From CAVUAN01 sp963739435 (GTDB taxonomy: Bacteria; Acidobacteriota; Thermoanaerobaculia; UBA5066; Gp7-AA6): DNA of 19,459 bases. Each line of letters opens with the position of its first letter. Position 1 is the stretch's first letter. The stretch lies in NCBI GenBank assembly GCA_963739435.1, contig CAVUAN010000002.1, positions 1 to 19,459 on the forward strand. Direction: 5' to 3'. Below are positions 7,011 to 15,242 of this stretch, piece after piece. The translations under genes and the position numbers were made by a program. The notes under the pieces were generated by a model that saw only the letters and a program-made list of their open reading frames with translations, did no database searches and was not told where the DNA came from.

Positions 7011-7847
7011 ATGGCAGCTGGACCCGCGATCTTTCACGTCGACGCCTTTACCGACCGGCCATTCGCCGGAAACCCGGCCGGCGTCTGCATCCTCCATGCT
7101 GAGCAAGAGGACTCCTGGCTCGCGGCGGTCGGCGCAGAGATGAATCTGCCCGAGACGGCGTTTCTGCTCCGCGAGGGTAACGGCTGGCGACTGCGCTGGT
7201 TCACGCCGTCTGTCGAGATGGACCTGTGCGGCCACGCGACGCTCGCGAGCGCGCACGTCCTCTGGGAGGAGGGCATTGCTTCGCCCGAGGAGCCCCTCAC
7301 GTTCCGCACCCGGAGCGGCGACCTCTCCGCCGCGCGGCGCGGCGATTCGATCGAGCTCGACTTCCCGGCCGAGCCCGCATTGCCTCGAGACGCGCCCGCG
7401 GGCGTCCTCGAAGCGCTCGGTATCGCCGCCACGGCCTTCTCCGGAGTCAACCGCATGGATCTCTTGCTGCTTCTCGACTCCGAAGCGGCTGTGCGAGGCC
7501 TCCGGCCCGACTTCAGGGCTTTGGCCGCCGCCTCGGGGAAGAGCCGCGGCGTCATCGTCACCGCGCGTTCCGAGGCTCCCGCGTTCGACTTCGTCTCGCG
7601 GTTCTTTGCTCCCGCTGTCGGGATCGATGAGGATCCTGTCACCGGGTCCGCGCATTGCTGTCTCGGGCCGTTCTGGGCAGGGCGCCTGCACAAGACCGAG
7701 CTCATCGGCTACCAGGCTTCCAGGCGCGGGGGCGTCGTGCAGGTGCGGGTCGGAGACGGGCGCGTCGCCCTGGGCGGCCGGGCCGTCACCATCCTGCGAG
7801 GCGAGCTCGCCGGAGCGGCCGCGCGCGGCGCACGGCCCCCAGGATGA
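7011..7847 (+). CDS. PhzF family isomerase/epimerase-like protein
   Basis: A 278-residue PhzF-superfamily protein with the diaminopimelate-epimerase fold of two similar lobes. N-terminal signature FHVDAFTDRPFAGNPAGVC is at 8-26. The proposed catalytic Glu lies in EMNLPETAF (E48). GHATLASAHVL (74-84) closes the first lobe and DEDPVTGSAHC opens the conserved loop of the second. Members isomerise or epimerise small metabolites; here there are no phenazine genes nearby, so that pathway is not implied. The ATG at 7011 is chosen over 6969 because the family signature begins just after it. Upstream of it only GACAGG resembles a ribosome binding site. The last 62 bases overlap the opposite-strand receiver gene. 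Confidence 0.9.
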   Translation: MAAGPAIFHVDAFTDRPFAGNPAGVCILHAEQEDSWLAAVGAEMNLPETAFLLREGNGWRLRWFTPSVEMDLCGHATLASAHVLWEEGIASPEEPLTFRTRSGDLSAARRGDSIELDFPAEPALPRDAPAGVLEALGIAATAFSGVNRMDLLLLLDSEAAVRGLRPDFRALAAASGKSRGVIVTARSEAPAFDFVSRFFAPAVGIDEDPVTGSAHCCLGPFWAGRLHKTELIGYQASRRGGVVQVRVGDGRVALGGRAVTILRGELAGAAARGARPPG

Positions 7848-8241
7848 GATCGCCGTCGACAGGCTTCAAGACATAACCAAGGACGCCGGCCTCGAAAGCC
7901 CGCGCGGCGTAACCTTCCTCCGCCGTGACGAAAACGAAATCGGGGCGACGCCGAGAGAGCGAGACAGCGGCCTCGAGCACCTGGAAACCATCGAGCCCGG
8001 GCAGTTCGATCTCGAGAAACACCAGATCGGGCCAGTAACGTCCGATCGCCTCGACGGCGTCCAGGCCGTCCACACACTCGGCCAGGATCTCGACGCCGCC
8101 CTCGCGCTCCAAGGATCGCCGCAGCCACTCGCGCGCAAGCGGCTCGTGGTCCACGATCAGCGCTGTCAGTTGCTGGGCAGAAGCCGGGCGCACGGCAGCC
8201 GGCGCAAGATGAAGCGCGGGCCGAGACTCCCGGAATTCCAA
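7786..8241 (-). CDS. Stand-alone response-regulator receiver domain, phospho-acceptor Asp replaced by Glu
   Basis: A 151-residue receiver domain most like those of the LytTR class (ALIVDHEPLAREWLRRSLE, 27-45). The acidic pair is D31-H32 rather than D-D/E. The phospho-acceptor position reads FLEIELPG, so Glu77 stands where Asp is expected. The switch Thr106 (FVTAEEGYAARAFEAG) and Lys126 (YVLKP) are kept. After the receiver only about 12 basic residues remain (AVRRARPLRRARLAGW), so there is no LytTR DNA-binding output. The protein probably acts by interaction, and the Glu may hold it in an active-like state (inference). Start is TTG at 8241, supported by AGGAGG at 8249-8254, seven bases upstream. 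No histidine kinase lies in the window. The 3' end overlaps phzF-like coding sequence. Confidence 0.8.
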   Translation of the reverse strand: MEFRESRPALHLAPAAVRPASAQQLTALIVDHEPLAREWLRRSLEREGGVEILAECVDGLDAVEAIGRYWPDLVFLEIELPGLDGFQVLEAAVSLSRRRPDFVFVTAEEGYAARAFEAGVLGYVLKPVDGDLILGAVRRARPLRRARLAGW

Positions 8242-8248
8242 GTAGCGG

Positions 8249-8254
8249 CCTCCT
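8249..8254 (-). promoter_or_regulatory. Ribosome binding site that fixes a TTG start
   Basis: AGGAGG on the minus strand, seven bases upstream of TTG at 8241. This consensus Shine-Dalgarno is the reason for accepting a TTG start for the receiver-domain gene. Confidence 0.65.
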
Positions 8255-8309
8255 CGTTCAATTTACGGACGTGGCGCGAGAAGGTTACGAGCGAGTTACA
8301 GACAACACG

Positions 8310-8324
8310 CGGGTCAGGGACCCG
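8310..8324 (-). terminator. Short hairpin after the metallopeptidase gene
   Basis: CGGGTC-AGG-GACCCG forms a 6-bp perfect stem with a 3-base loop, 46 bases beyond the minus-strand stop at 8370. It is followed by only a loosely T-rich stretch, so termination is possible but weakly supported. Confidence 0.25.
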
Positions 8325-8369
8325 GAGCGTCATCCAGCAAAACGAATGTGCGCCACCTCGTCCCAAGTG

Positions 8370-8909
8370 TCAGTAGCCGCACTTGAGCGAGACGTGTCGG
8401 GTGATCTCGAGACTGGACGGCGGATTCTCACCGAGCCCCAGCGTGTGCAGGCCCTCGTGGATCAGGAGGTTCGCCAGGAAGCGGGAGTTGAAATGGGCCG
8501 CTTCGGCGAACGCAAGGCTGCACAGGTAGATCTTCCTGACGCCCGGATGCGTCCAGGCGAGCGTGGAGCGGCTCTGGCAGGCCGAATCGCCCGACCCATC
8601 GGCAAACTCCAGGCTTCGCAGCAGGGACAACGCATCCCGCCCCGTATCCTCGAGCGCTCGCTCGAGGGGCCGGCCAGCCGCGTCGTGAAAGTCGCGGAAG
8701 ACTTCCTGGCACCGGGCGCTGGCGAGTTTCTGCTCGGCCGCCTCGAGCATCAGCGTGAGAGCCGCCAGGGCCCTCGGATGGAGCGAAGCGACGATCGGCG
8801 CGACCAACGGAGGTGGCGGAGGAGGCGGCACCCACTCCAGCGTCTCCAGCCCGGCGGGGCCGACGCCCAGAAGGGCGACCAGCGGCAGCATCGGCAGCGC
8901 CAGCCTCAT
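8370..8909 (-). CDS. Exported putative zinc metallopeptidase-like protein (HExxHxxGxxE)
   Basis: A 179-residue protein that I cannot assign to a named family. It begins with a hydrophobic signal (MRLALPMLPLVALLGVGPAG), then a proline run of seven (28-34) and a helical stretch (about 45-105). Near the C-terminus it carries FLANLLIHEGLHTLGLGEN (144-162). H151, E152 and H155 match the HExxH zinc site, and G158 and E161 extend it to HExxHxxGxxE, similar to the metzincin signature but with Glu as possible third ligand. Four cysteines (67, 111, 130, 177) could form disulfides, fitting an extracytoplasmic location. The ATG at 8909 lacks a clear Shine-Dalgarno; an upstream alternative start in the same frame cannot be excluded. 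It is divergent from the phosphodiesterase-like lipoprotein gene, with 97 bases between them. Confidence 0.72.
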   Translation of the reverse strand: MRLALPMLPLVALLGVGPAGLETLEWVPPPPPPPLVAPIVASLHPRALAALTLMLEAAEQKLASARCQEVFRDFHDAAGRPLERALEDTGRDALSLLRSLEFADGSGDSACQSRSTLAWTHPGVRKIYLCSLAFAEAAHFNSRFLANLLIHEGLHTLGLGENPPSSLEITRHVSLKCGY

Positions 8910-9006
8910 GGTCAGGGATACGCCCGCCGGAAATGGCGAGCAGACCCTCGTCCCGAGACCGGCAAACTTCGTCCGGTCGCTTCGAGAAAAAAGTGAGAAT
9001 GCGCCT

Positions 9007-11001
9007 GTGAAACGCGTCGGAACACGATTGCTCGCCCGGGCCGGTGCGGCGCTCCTTCTTCTCTGGCTTCCCGGCTGCCGGGCGGAGACACACGCCCCCG
9101 CGGCGGCCGCACCGCCTGAGCCTCCCGTCGAGTTCTCTGACGGCGCACGACAACCCGCGCCGCCGGCACAGGCGCGACGCGTCATCTGGGTCGGGCTCGA
9201 CGGCGTCGACCGCGAATACATGGACTCTCTGGCGGCGCTGGGTCAGGTGCCGAACTGGAAACGGCTCTCGGGGGAAGGTTTCGTCACGCCGCTCGAGAGC
9301 TTCATCCCGATGCTTTCGCCGCTCATCTGGACGACCCAGGAGACGGGGGTCGGCCCCGACGTTCACCGCGTGCTGGATTTCCAGGAACTGGATCCGCGGA
9401 CCAATCTCCTCGTGCCCGTCTCGGAAGCCTCGCGCAAGGTCCCCGCCATCTGGAACATCGCTTCGGAAAACGGCCGCAAGGTCGGCGTCGTGGGGTTCTG
9501 GGCGACGCATCCTGCCGAAAAGGTGAACGGCTTCTTCCTGTCGGATCGGATCGACCCCGCGCGCTCGGGACCGGCGCCCGGCGGAGTCGGCTATCCCGAG
9601 AGCCTGGACGAGACGGTTCGACGCGTCATCGAGCGAGACGGATCCGTGGCGGCAATGGACCTGGCGGACGCCTTCGGAATTCCCCGGAGCGAGATCGCTC
9701 CCGGGTCCGCCCGAAAGGAGGGCTTTGAAGACCCCGTCACGGCCCTGTCGGGTGTCCTGACCTCGACCCGCGTGACGCAGCGCCTGAGCCGCGAGCTGTA
9801 CGACCGCGAGCATCCCGACCTTCTGGCGGTCTACTTCGAAGGCACGGACTCGATCGGGCATCTCTTCGCACCCTATGCCCCGCCCCGGCTCGCCTGCGTC
9901 GAGGAATCCCTTTTCGAGAAGTTCCGCCGCGTTCCGGAGACCTATTTCCGATCGGTCGACGCGATTCTCGGGCAGTGGATGCGCCGCGCCCGCGAGGATC
10001 ACGCGATCCTCGTCGTCACCTCCGATCACGGCTTTCGCTGGGGAGCCGACCGGCCCTGCGATCGCGGATCAACCGAGGAGGCAACCGCCGCAAACTGGCA
10101 TCGCTCTCCCGGCGTGTTTCTGGCATGGGGAGACGAGGTTTCCCCTGCCCCATCCGCCCGTGCCGCCACGGAATTCGACGTGGCCCCGACCCTCCTCGCG
10201 CTCCTGGGTCTCCCGATCGACACGAGAATGCGCGGCGCGGTCGTTCCGGTTCTCCCCGGCCTCGCGGCCCGGGAGCGAAAGGACCTTTTCTCGCGGATCT
10301 CGGTCGCCACGGTCGTGGCCCGGCCGCTCGACGAAAAGGAAGCCAGCGAATACGCGAAGAAGCTTGCCGCGCTCGGTTATATCGCCGGTGGCCCGCAGCG
10401 GGCAGGATCTGCGGCCCCTCCCACATCGGCCGGCCTCACGAAGGGCGCCTGGAACAACCTCGGCGTCTACCTCCGGTTCTCGGCCCATGATGACCGCGGT
10501 GCCCGGGCAGCCTGGGAAGAAGCGGTTCGCCTCGACCCGACCTACCATTCCCCGATCTTCAACATCGCGCGCCAGGAGAAGGACCGCGGCCGCCTCGAGG
10601 AGGCCTCGCGCTGGCTCCTGCGCGCGATTGCCGCGGGACAGCCGGACGCGGAGAACACCGTCGAACGGTGGGCCGGAGAGTTTCAGAAAGCCCGGCCGCA
10701 GGCGGCCCTGGAACTGCTCCGGCAGGCGCACGCGGCCTACCCGTCGAGCGAGTCCTACACCCGCAACTACGCGTTGATGCTCTCGAGCGCCAACCGATGC
10801 CGCGAGGCTCTCGATGTCGTGGCGCCGCTCGAGGCCTCGAGCCGGCCGGAAAGCCTCAACGCGGCGGCCGTGATCGAAGCCTGCCTCGACCGGCCGGACC
10901 GCGTTCGCGATTTGCTCAGCCGCTCGCTGGCGATCAACCCGAATCAGCCCCGTGTCCGGGAAGCACTCTCCTCGCTTCCGCCCCCGGGCTCCGGACGATA
11001 A
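9007..11001 (+). CDS. Phosphodiesterase/nucleotide pyrophosphatase-like (alkaline phosphatase superfamily) lipoprotein with C-terminal TPRs
   Basis: A 664-residue envelope protein. From GTG 9007 the N-terminus is a lipoprotein signal ending LWLPGC, with Cys24 as acylation site. The open frame extends upstream to 8755, but only this start gives a proper signal. The catalytic domain (about 58-460) has the type I phosphodiesterase layout: metal ligand D65 in VGLDGVD, nucleophile Thr109 or Thr110 in SPLIWTT, D281 and H285 in FEGTDSIGHLF, D340-H341 in VTSDHGF and H365 in WHRSPG. After the KKLAALGYIAGG linker, residues about 478-655 are TPR-like helices (AWEEAVRLDPTYHSPIFNIA and following). It probably hydrolyses a phosphodiester or phosphoester outside the cytoplasm, while the TPRs bind a partner. 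The substrate is unknown. It is located 242 bases upstream of the TonB-dependent receptor gene, same strand. Confidence 0.88.
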   Translation: MKRVGTRLLARAGAALLLLWLPGCRAETHAPAAAAPPEPPVEFSDGARQPAPPAQARRVIWVGLDGVDREYMDSLAALGQVPNWKRLSGEGFVTPLESFIPMLSPLIWTTQETGVGPDVHRVLDFQELDPRTNLLVPVSEASRKVPAIWNIASENGRKVGVVGFWATHPAEKVNGFFLSDRIDPARSGPAPGGVGYPESLDETVRRVIERDGSVAAMDLADAFGIPRSEIAPGSARKEGFEDPVTALSGVLTSTRVTQRLSRELYDREHPDLLAVYFEGTDSIGHLFAPYAPPRLACVEESLFEKFRRVPETYFRSVDAILGQWMRRAREDHAILVVTSDHGFRWGADRPCDRGSTEEATAANWHRSPGVFLAWGDEVSPAPSARAATEFDVAPTLLALLGLPIDTRMRGAVVPVLPGLAARERKDLFSRISVATVVARPLDEKEASEYAKKLAALGYIAGGPQRAGSAAPPTSAGLTKGAWNNLGVYLRFSAHDDRGARAAWEEAVRLDPTYHSPIFNIARQEKDRGRLEEASRWLLRAIAAGQPDAENTVERWAGEFQKARPQAALELLRQAHAAYPSSESYTRNYALMLSSANRCREALDVVAPLEASSRPESLNAAAVIEACLDRPDRVRDLLSRSLAINPNQPRVREALSSLPPPGSGR

Positions 11002-11068
11002 GAAATCCAAAATTCTGCACTTCGATCCAACGGCACAGACGCTGCGCTCCGCACAAAGTCTTCGATAA

Positions 11069-11114
11069 GGGGAATGCACCGTCCCAACGGAATCTCTCGC
11101 GGGACGAAATCCCC
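11069..11114 (+). other. Nested stem structure in the 242-base gap before the TonB-dependent receptor
   Basis: GGGGA (11069-11073) pairs with TCCCC (11110-11114), and inside it CGTCCC (11080-11085) pairs with GGGACG (11101-11106). This could fold as a two-part stem with a 15-base apical loop, about 130 bases upstream of the receptor start. It has no T run, so it is not a classic terminator. I see nothing else distinctive in 11002-11243 apart from the AGGAG ribosome site at 11235-11239. Confidence 0.3.
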
Positions 11115-11243
11115 GCCTGGAAGGACGATCTGCCCGCTCAACGGACCTCGCTTCTGGCACGCCTCTGGCATGAGTCGAGATGCTCGTGAGTGTCCGGGTA
11201 CAACCCATTGGCTCTACCTAAAGGGGGAGCGGAAAGGAGCGGT

Positions 11244-14183
11244 ATGAAGGTCTGGAAACGTCTCGCGATTCTCCTGGTTGCGGCAGGGATCTCGACTTCG
11301 CTGTTCGCACAGGGAATTCGCGCGACCACGGGAAACCTGTATGGAAAGATCACCGACGAGACAGGAGGCGTCCTGCCCGGCGTGACAGTCACGCTGTCGG
11401 GAGTGGGAGCTCCTCGGATCGTCACAACGGACAGCCAGGGAGGATTCCGGTACGTCAACATCGACCCGGGCACCTATGCTGTCCGGGCGGACCTGGCCGG
11501 ATTCGGGTCCGTCGACCAGACGAAGGTCATCGTCAGCACCGGCTCCAATACCGAGATCTCGATCACGATGAAGGTCTCGAGCGTTGCGGCCACCGTGACG
11601 GTCACCAGCGAGTCCCCGCTGCTCGACGTTCGCAAGGAGCGCACGGGGACCAACTTCTCCAGTCAAGAGCTGGCGAACATTCCGACGTCCCGCGACCCCT
11701 GGGGCATGCTCCAGATGAGCGCCGGCGTCCTCACGGACAACGTCATCACGGGAGCCAACAACAACGGCCAGCAGAGCGTCTTCATCGGCAAGGGAACGAA
11801 TTTCACGAACAACGCCTGGAACATCGACGGGATCCCCGCGACCGATCTCGCGGCCGTGGGCGCCTCCCCGTCCTATTACGATTTCGACGCCTTCCAGGAA
11901 ATGCAGTTCACGACCGGCGGGTCCGACCCGTCCGTCGTCGTTCCTGGCGTGACGTTGAACCTCATCACCAAGCGCGGCACGAACACCCCGCATGGATCGG
12001 CCCGGGTCTTCCAGACCCCGAACCAGACGGAAGCCCACAACACGAACGAAGAGCTCACGGCGCAGGGGCTGACGGCCCCGCGCATCAACAACATCCAGGA
12101 CTACGGCGCCGAGGTCGGCGGAGCGGCCTGGAAGGACCGCCTGTGGCTCTGGGGCTCGTACGGCAACGACAACGTGAAGAAATTCAAGTCCAACGGCCTG
12201 CCCGACAACACAGTGCTCGAGGACTACAACGGCAAGGCCAACGCCCAGCTCTGGGACTCGAACGCGTTCACGGCCTTCTATTTCTATGGCAACAAGGTGA
12301 AGCTCGGGCGGCTGCCGTCCGGCTCGCAGAGCCAGCACCCGCTCGGAACCAACTGGAACCAGGACGGCCCGTCGCACTTCGAGAAGATCGAGGACTCGCA
12401 GATCTTCGGCTCCAACTTCTTCTTTACGGCGTCGTACTCCTACGCGAACACGCCGTTCAACCTGCGTCCCGAAGGGGGAGTCAACGCGGAAGTCACCCGC
12501 GACGCCGCCCGCGTCTGGCACAACTCGTACTACACCGACACGAACTACCGTCCCCAGCACGCAACGCAGGGGACCGGAAGCTACTTCTTCAACACCGGAT
12601 CACTCGGCAACGAGATCAAGTTCGGCGGCACCTACATCACCTACGCCCAGAAGCACACGCGCTTCTGGCCCGGCGACGGCGTCTACACCGATTCGCAGAC
12701 GATCGCCAGCCACAACCCGGCCTACCCGTTCACGGCCAACATCACGCGGGCAGACCACGACGGCGAGAACGTGACGTCGATCGGCGCCTACTTCGGCGAC
12801 ACGATCACGGCGGGCGACCTGACCCTGAACCTCGGCGTCCGTTACGACAAGTTCTACGGGACCAATTCGCCGAGCAGCTCGCCGGCGAACCCCGCCTTCC
12901 CCAACATTCTGCCGGCTCTCGTCTACCCCGGTGGAACGACCGACTTCCATGCGACAACGTGGTCGCCCCGCATCGGCCTCACGTATGCGCTCGGATCGCA
13001 GAAGACGACCCTCTTGCGGGCGAGCTATTCGCAGTTTGCCGACCAGGGCGGCACGAGCCTGGTGGCGGCGAACAACCCGCTGGGCGCCGTCGCCCGGGCC
13101 CAGTACCAGTGGAACGGGCATTTCTCCGGACCCGGCGGCACCATCACGGCAGCCGATATCTGCATGACTTGCCCGGTCAATCCCATCGGATATGACCCGA
13201 ACAACCCGGGGGCAGCTTTCTCACCGAACAAGATCGACCCGAACCTGAAGGCTCCGAAGACGATGGAGATCACGGGCGGAGTCGAGCACCAGATCAGCCC
13301 CGAGTTCGTCGCGGGCCTCACCTACACATACCGCACGCGCAAGAACTTCGTCGAGAACTGCCCGCTGGCTCTCGACAACAGCGCGGCCTGCATCAGCGCC
13401 TCCGACTACAGGGTCTTCAACACCGGCGAGACCGGGTACGACCACAACGGAAACCCGGTCCAGACGGGGGCTTTCTTCTACGTGCCGAACATCCCGGCTT
13501 CGTACAGCTACGGAACCTTCGAGACCAATCAGCCGGGCTACAGCACGACCTACAACGGCGTCACGCTGCAGGCGACCAAGCGCCTGACCAACAAGTGGAT
13601 GATGCAGGGCTCGTTCACCTACAGCGACTGGAAACAGAAGATCAGCAGCGTCGCCGAGGGCTGCGTGGATCCCACGAACCAGGTGGGCGTCGGCTCGACT
13701 TACTTCAACAACGCCCGTTTGATCGGCAACACGTGCGCCAATGGCGACATCGCCTACGACTACAACGGCGTGACATGGATCAACGCCAAGTACGCCTACT
13801 CGGTCAGCGGCCTTTACCAGCTGCCCTGGGACTTCAACGTTTCCGGGAGCGTCTTCGGGCACCAGGGCTACCCCATTCCGTACTACGTCGTGGATTCCGC
13901 TCCGGATGGCCTGGGCAACCGGTTCCTCGCGGCGGGCACGGGGGCTGCTCACCGTCTGGCGAGCGTCTACGAGGTGGATCTCTCGGTTCAGAAGGTGATC
14001 CCGCTCGGCGGTACGGCTGACATGACACTTTCGATCAACATGTTCAACGCGTTCAATACAAAGACGATCCTCTTCCGCGAATCGGACGCGACAGAGACGG
14101 GACCAACGCACGGAGCAGCGGGTTCCGCCGACAACCAGCAGAATCCGAGAGTCTTCTCTTTCGGCGCTCGCGTGAGCTTCTAG
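11244..14183 (+). CDS. TonB-dependent receptor, Oar-like, with N-terminal carboxypeptidase-regulatory-like domain
   Basis: An intact outer-membrane receptor of 979 residues. ATG 11244 has AGGAG four bases upstream and gives a signal peptide ending SLFAQ (about residue 23). Residues about 28-112 are a carboxypeptidase-regulatory-like beta-sandwich (GNLYGKITDETGGVLPGVTV, then DSQGGFRYVNIDPGTYAVRA). The plug follows (about 115-240), with TVTSESPLLDVRKERTG and NAWNIDGIPATD. The rest is a long beta-barrel rich in aromatic strands, ending VFSFGARVSF with the terminal Phe needed for barrel insertion. This domain order is typical of the large acidobacterial receptor families, whose ligands are mostly unknown. 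Import is expected to be driven by TonB-ExbBD, not encoded here. An intrinsic terminator follows 25 bases after the stop, so it is separable from the downstream TPR/hydrolase/VWFA operon. Confidence 0.93.
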   Translation: MKVWKRLAILLVAAGISTSLFAQGIRATTGNLYGKITDETGGVLPGVTVTLSGVGAPRIVTTDSQGGFRYVNIDPGTYAVRADLAGFGSVDQTKVIVSTGSNTEISITMKVSSVAATVTVTSESPLLDVRKERTGTNFSSQELANIPTSRDPWGMLQMSAGVLTDNVITGANNNGQQSVFIGKGTNFTNNAWNIDGIPATDLAAVGASPSYYDFDAFQEMQFTTGGSDPSVVVPGVTLNLITKRGTNTPHGSARVFQTPNQTEAHNTNEELTAQGLTAPRINNIQDYGAEVGGAAWKDRLWLWGSYGNDNVKKFKSNGLPDNTVLEDYNGKANAQLWDSNAFTAFYFYGNKVKLGRLPSGSQSQHPLGTNWNQDGPSHFEKIEDSQIFGSNFFFTASYSYANTPFNLRPEGGVNAEVTRDAARVWHNSYYTDTNYRPQHATQGTGSYFFNTGSLGNEIKFGGTYITYAQKHTRFWPGDGVYTDSQTIASHNPAYPFTANITRADHDGENVTSIGAYFGDTITAGDLTLNLGVRYDKFYGTNSPSSSPANPAFPNILPALVYPGGTTDFHATTWSPRIGLTYALGSQKTTLLRASYSQFADQGGTSLVAANNPLGAVARAQYQWNGHFSGPGGTITAADICMTCPVNPIGYDPNNPGAAFSPNKIDPNLKAPKTMEITGGVEHQISPEFVAGLTYTYRTRKNFVENCPLALDNSAACISASDYRVFNTGETGYDHNGNPVQTGAFFYVPNIPASYSYGTFETNQPGYSTTYNGVTLQATKRLTNKWMMQGSFTYSDWKQKISSVAEGCVDPTNQVGVGSTYFNNARLIGNTCANGDIAYDYNGVTWINAKYAYSVSGLYQLPWDFNVSGSVFGHQGYPIPYYVVDSAPDGLGNRFLAAGTGAAHRLASVYEVDLSVQKVIPLGGTADMTLSINMFNAFNTKTILFRESDATETGPTHGAAGSADNQQNPRVFSFGARVSF

Positions 14184-14208
14184 CTCCCGGGCGAGTGTCC
14201 GGTTTCGT

Positions 14209-14245
14209 CCCCGCCGGGATTTTCCCGGCGGGGATTCTGTTTTTT
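14209..14245 (+). terminator. Rho-independent terminator after the receptor gene
   Basis: CCCCGCCGGGA (14209-14219) pairs perfectly with TCCCGGCGGGG (14223-14233) around a 3-base loop, followed shortly by six T residues at 14240-14245. It lies 25 bases after the stop codon. This is the clearest terminator in the window. Confidence 0.93.
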
Positions 14246-14283
14246 GACTGAGGCTGGAAAGAGCAGGAAAAGGAGGCCACGGA

Positions 14284-15242
14284 ATGCGCGTGAAAGGACT
14301 CGGAATCGTGGCGGCGTTCTGTATGACCGCCTCTCTCTGTGGAGGCGTCGCCCGGGGCCAGGACTGGCACCAGGGCAAAGGCCGTCTCGAAGGAACCGTG
14401 ACGAACGGGAAGGGCGAACCGATCGCCGGGGCCACCGTTGCGTTGCGCTTTCAGGGCAGCGGACCGGACTTGAAGACCGACAAGAAGGGCCAGTGGTCGG
14501 TGCTCGGCCTCACGGGAGGCGCTGGCAGGTTGACGTTTCCGCTCCCGGGTTCCAGGCGAAAAAGATCTCCCTGGCGGTTTCCGAGGGTGGCCGCAACCAG
14601 CCTGTCAACCTTTCGCTCGAGCCGGAAGCCCCCGGGAAGCTCCCCGCACGGAGGTCCAGGTCGGCGGCAAGACAGCTTTCCAAGGCGGCCGCCGAGGCGA
14701 TCGAAAAGGGCAATGCGGCCTCGAAGGCGAAGAACTACAGCGAGGCGGAGGAGAACTATCTGAAGGCCCTCGCGGAGCTGCCCGACAACGCGTCGCTGCT
14801 CTCGAATCTCGCCCTCAACTACTACTTCGACAACAAGCCGGACCAGGCACTCGAGTTTGCGCGCAAGCTCACCCAAGTCGACCCGAACAGCACGACCGCC
14901 TGGCTCATGATCTCCGAGCTCGAGCTCCAGAAGGGCCACCTCGAGGCGGGCCAGGAAGCCCTGGCCAAGGTGCCCGAAGGGAGCATCAGCTCGCCCGAGC
15001 CGTACCTGAACATGGGAATCCTCCTCTACAACACCAAGAGGCTCGCGGAGGCAGACGACGCATTCACCCGCGCCATCGCGAAGAAACCCGACTACGCGCA
15101 GGCCTATTACTACCGCGGCCTCGAGCGCTACCAGGCCAAGCGGACGGCTGAAGCCAAAGCCGACCTTCAGAAGTTCATCGAGCTCGACCCCGCCGGCAAG
15201 GACTCGGAGACGGCCAGAGAGATTGTAAAGTCGATGAAATGA
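14284..15242 (+). CDS. Exported CRL-domain plus TPR protein, one frameshift
   Basis: The ATG at 14284 has AGGAGG at 14271-14276 and opens a signal peptide (to about VARGQD). Residues about 33-105 form a small carboxypeptidase-regulatory-like sandwich (RLEGTVTNGKGEPIAGATVA, then QVDVSAPGFQAKKISLAVS). From about residue 140 come TPRs: NYSEAEENYLKALAELPDNA, PDQALEFARKLTQVDPNSTT, and a last repeat RTAEAKADLQKFIELDP. The reading frame breaks near 14519. One extra G in GGAGG would restore TGGRWQVDVSAPGF and give about 319 residues. The linker around 14640-14690 (ARRSRSAARQ) may hide a second pair of small shifts, since TEVQVGGKTAF reads well in another frame. It is probably periplasmic and a scaffold. 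Its stop overlaps the next start (ATGA), so it is translated together with the sulfatase-fold gene. Confidence 0.85.

Noticed and set aside
7011..7847. Phenazine biosynthesis gene
   Set aside because: Only the PhzF fold is present. No other phenazine genes occur nearby, and the family is widespread with other roles.
8284..8299. GTTAC direct repeat (8284 and 8295) as a LytTR-type operator before the receiver gene
   Set aside because: Each half is only 5 bp and the receiver protein itself lacks a DNA-binding domain; a chance match is likely.
11214..12560. 448-codon minus-strand open frame opposite the TonB-dependent receptor
   Set aside because: It is a shadow of the receptor coding frame. 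Its composition (Val/Arg/Gly repeats) mirrors the sense codons and shows no domain.
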